Shown here: in pieces, positions 5,564-6,941 of the stretch | How the letters are laid out: every line of letters starts with the position of its first letter | How positions within the stretch are numbered: the stretch's first letter is position 1 | DNA from: Granulosicoccaceae bacterium | Lineage (GTDB): Bacteria; Pseudomonadota; Gammaproteobacteria; Granulosicoccales; Granulosicoccaceae | Reading direction: 5' to 3' | NCBI GenBank assembly: GCA_023301405.1 | Contig: JALZUX010000404.1 | Coordinates: 1-6,941 of the forward strand | DNA length: 6,941 nucleotides | The notes under the pieces: model-generated | The model's input: the letters and a program-made list of their open reading frames with translations, nothing else | What the model was told of the DNA's origin: nothing | Databases searched by the model: none | Program-made: the position numbers and the translations under genes

Positions 5564-6941
5564 TCGTGTTGAAGCGTCTGGGGTTGTTGATACTGTTGTT
5601 ACTCTTTTTGTTGCTGGCGGTGCTTGCCTACGCCACCATGACACACGGTGGTATGAAGCGGTTGTTTTCTCTGGGGCAAAGTTATGCGCAGGGTGAGCTT
5701 AGCTGGGGTGAATCAACCGGCACCCTAATAGGGCCCGCCACACTTGATGATGTTTTGTTTGTTAGTGATACCGGTGCGTCGGTAAAAATTGACAAGGCTC
5801 GCTTCGACTGGATGCCAAGCAAGCTGTTGTCGCGTACATTGCAGGTTAATGAGTTTGATCTAAGCGGTGTATCTATCCGGTTGCCGCCTCCATCAGACGA
5901 GGCTGAAGAAAACACCGAGCCGTTTGAGCTTCGTGACTTGGCGTTGCCACTTGGTGCAGATATTAAAGCCATAAATTTTGAAAATATAAAACTGTATCCA
6001 CACGGAGAGCAAGAGCCGATTATTATTGATTCAATGAGGCTCAGCGCGGGTGGGCGTGATGATGCATTAACTCTGGTCGAGCTGTCGGTGACTGCGCCAC
6101 AGGGTGAATTAACGATGGATGGTTCGATTAACACCAGTGGTGACTGGCCCATTGATCTTCGTCAGCAATGGCGTGTTGAGCATCCGCAGTTTGGTGAATT
6201 TACCGGTGAGGGCACAATGCTTGGCGATATTAAAGCATTGCAAGTTCAGCACTCTGTTTCCGGTGCTGCCGAGGTAATGATCGATACAATGGTTAATGAC
6301 GTTACTGCTGAACTATCATGGGATGGCTCGGTGCTGGTGACAAGTGATGACTTAGGGGTTTTTTCTGAAGCAGCCCGGCAGGTGCCTTTATCACTTGATG
6401 CTGTGACCCAGGGTTCTTTGCAACAGTATCGGGCCTCTGGTGTGCTGAAAACAGTCCATCTGCAAACCGGTCCACTGCAGGCTGATTTTTCGCTAAACGG
6501 GACGCTTAAAGAATTACTCATTGAGGAAGTAGTCGTCAATCTTGAGCAATCTTCTGCGTCAGCCAATGTTACCGGTAATGTGCTGTATCAGGGCTTGCAA
6601 TCTGATCTAACTGTTGCGTGGTCGGATGTGCCTTGGCCACTAATTAGTGATCTGCAGGCGGGTAACGCTACCGGTACTCGGGCAGAAAACAGTCAAGCCT
6701 TTGAAACGTTGGTGCTCAGTCCATCTGGAACGTTATTGTTCAGTGGCACACCAGATGATTTCGATGTCAAGATAAAGACTACGGTTGAACAAGACGCCGC
6801 TGGCGCGCTTGGCATTGCGCTACACATAGATGGTGATCCTCAAGTAATAAGCATTAATTCTTTAGCGGTCAATTCACTTGCCGGTGCTACTAATTTAGAT
6901 GTCACAGGAGAAGTTGACCTGAAGGAAAGTGTTGTTGATAT
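5560..6941 (+). CDS. tamB: TamB, inner-membrane-anchored AsmA-like partner of TamA, 3'-partial
   Basis: The ATG overlaps the tamA TGA as ATGA, and no strong ribosome site precedes it, so translation is probably coupled to tamA. The frame stays open to the window end with 460 codons visible. TamB proteins usually have about 1250-1400 residues, so roughly a third is present and the diagnostic C-terminal DUF490/TamB domain is outside. Seen: a short basic start, one membrane segment (LGLLILLLLFLLLAVLAYA, about 7-25), then a beta-rich periplasmic chain with repeated short strands such as LSWGESTGTL, VKIDKARFDWMPSKLLSRTLQVNEFDLSG-type segments and LPPPSDE. This matches the N-terminal layout of E. 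coli TamB. Family role: a long hydrophobic-grooved beta structure linking the inner membrane to TamA, used in outer-membrane protein assembly and phospholipid transfer. Identity rests on this N-terminus plus the tamA neighbour. Confidence 0.92.
   Translation, partial: MIVLKRLGLLILLLLFLLLAVLAYATMTHGGMKRLFSLGQSYAQGELSWGESTGTLIGPATLDDVLFVSDTGASVKIDKARFDWMPSKLLSRTLQVNEFDLSGVSIRLPPPSDEAEENTEPFELRDLALPLGADIKAINFENIKLYPHGEQEPIIIDSMRLSAGGRDDALTLVELSVTAPQGELTMDGSINTSGDWPIDLRQQWRVEHPQFGEFTGEGTMLGDIKALQVQHSVSGAAEVMIDTMVNDVTAELSWDGSVLVTSDDLGVFSEAARQVPLSLDAVTQGSLQQYRASGVLKTVHLQTGPLQADFSLNGTLKELLIEEVVVNLEQSSASANVTGNVLYQGLQSDLTVAWSDVPWPLISDLQAGNATGTRAENSQAFETLVLSPSGTLLFSGTPDDFDVKIKTTVEQDAAGALGIALHIDGDPQVISINSLAVNSLAGATNLDVTGEVDLKESVVD

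Noticed and set aside
5682..6566. Minus-strand open frames of 156 and 106 codons on the right side
   Set aside because: They lie opposite the continuous tamB frame, have serine-rich low-complexity translations and match no family; they are shadows of tamB.

Overview
The window looks like chromosomal DNA of a Gram-negative bacterium, most likely a gammaproteobacterium. The main support is a tamA-tamB pair, encoding an outer-membrane Omp85 protein and an inner-membrane-anchored AsmA-like protein. Base composition looks close to balanced. I see no tRNA, rRNA, CRISPR array, insertion sequence or integrase. The species cannot be named from the sequence.

Layout: (1) Positions 1-3180, plus strand, hold the C-terminal 1059 residues of a very large superfamily 1 helicase fused to a PD-(D/E)XK-like nuclease (COG1112 / DUF4011-type architecture). 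Its start and its Walker A motif lie to the left of the window. (2) Positions 3181-3655 form a gap of about 475 bases with no convincing gene. It is rich in inverted repeats: a 64-nt cloverleaf-like element near 3254-3317, then three perfect 7-bp stem-loops between 3474 and 3610 in what is probably the tamA leader. A run of four AAT triplets follows the second stem, and a small palindrome ends four bases before the tamA start codon. (3) Positions 3656-5563 encode TamA. (4) tamB starts inside the tamA stop codon (ATGA overlap) and runs off the right edge with 460 codons visible.

TamA and TamB are known partners. TamA sits in the outer membrane with three periplasmic POTRA domains. TamB spans the periplasm from an inner-membrane anchor. 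Together they assist outer-membrane protein (autotransporter) assembly and, in more recent work, phospholipid movement to the outer membrane. The helicase-nuclease has no evident functional link to them. It ends a separate transcription unit and may belong to a nucleic-acid-processing or defence locus extending left.

No wholly new system can be demonstrated here. The best candidates for something undescribed are the structured tamA leader without a clear Shine-Dalgarno sequence, the cloverleaf-like element, and the two-cysteine insertion in TamA.
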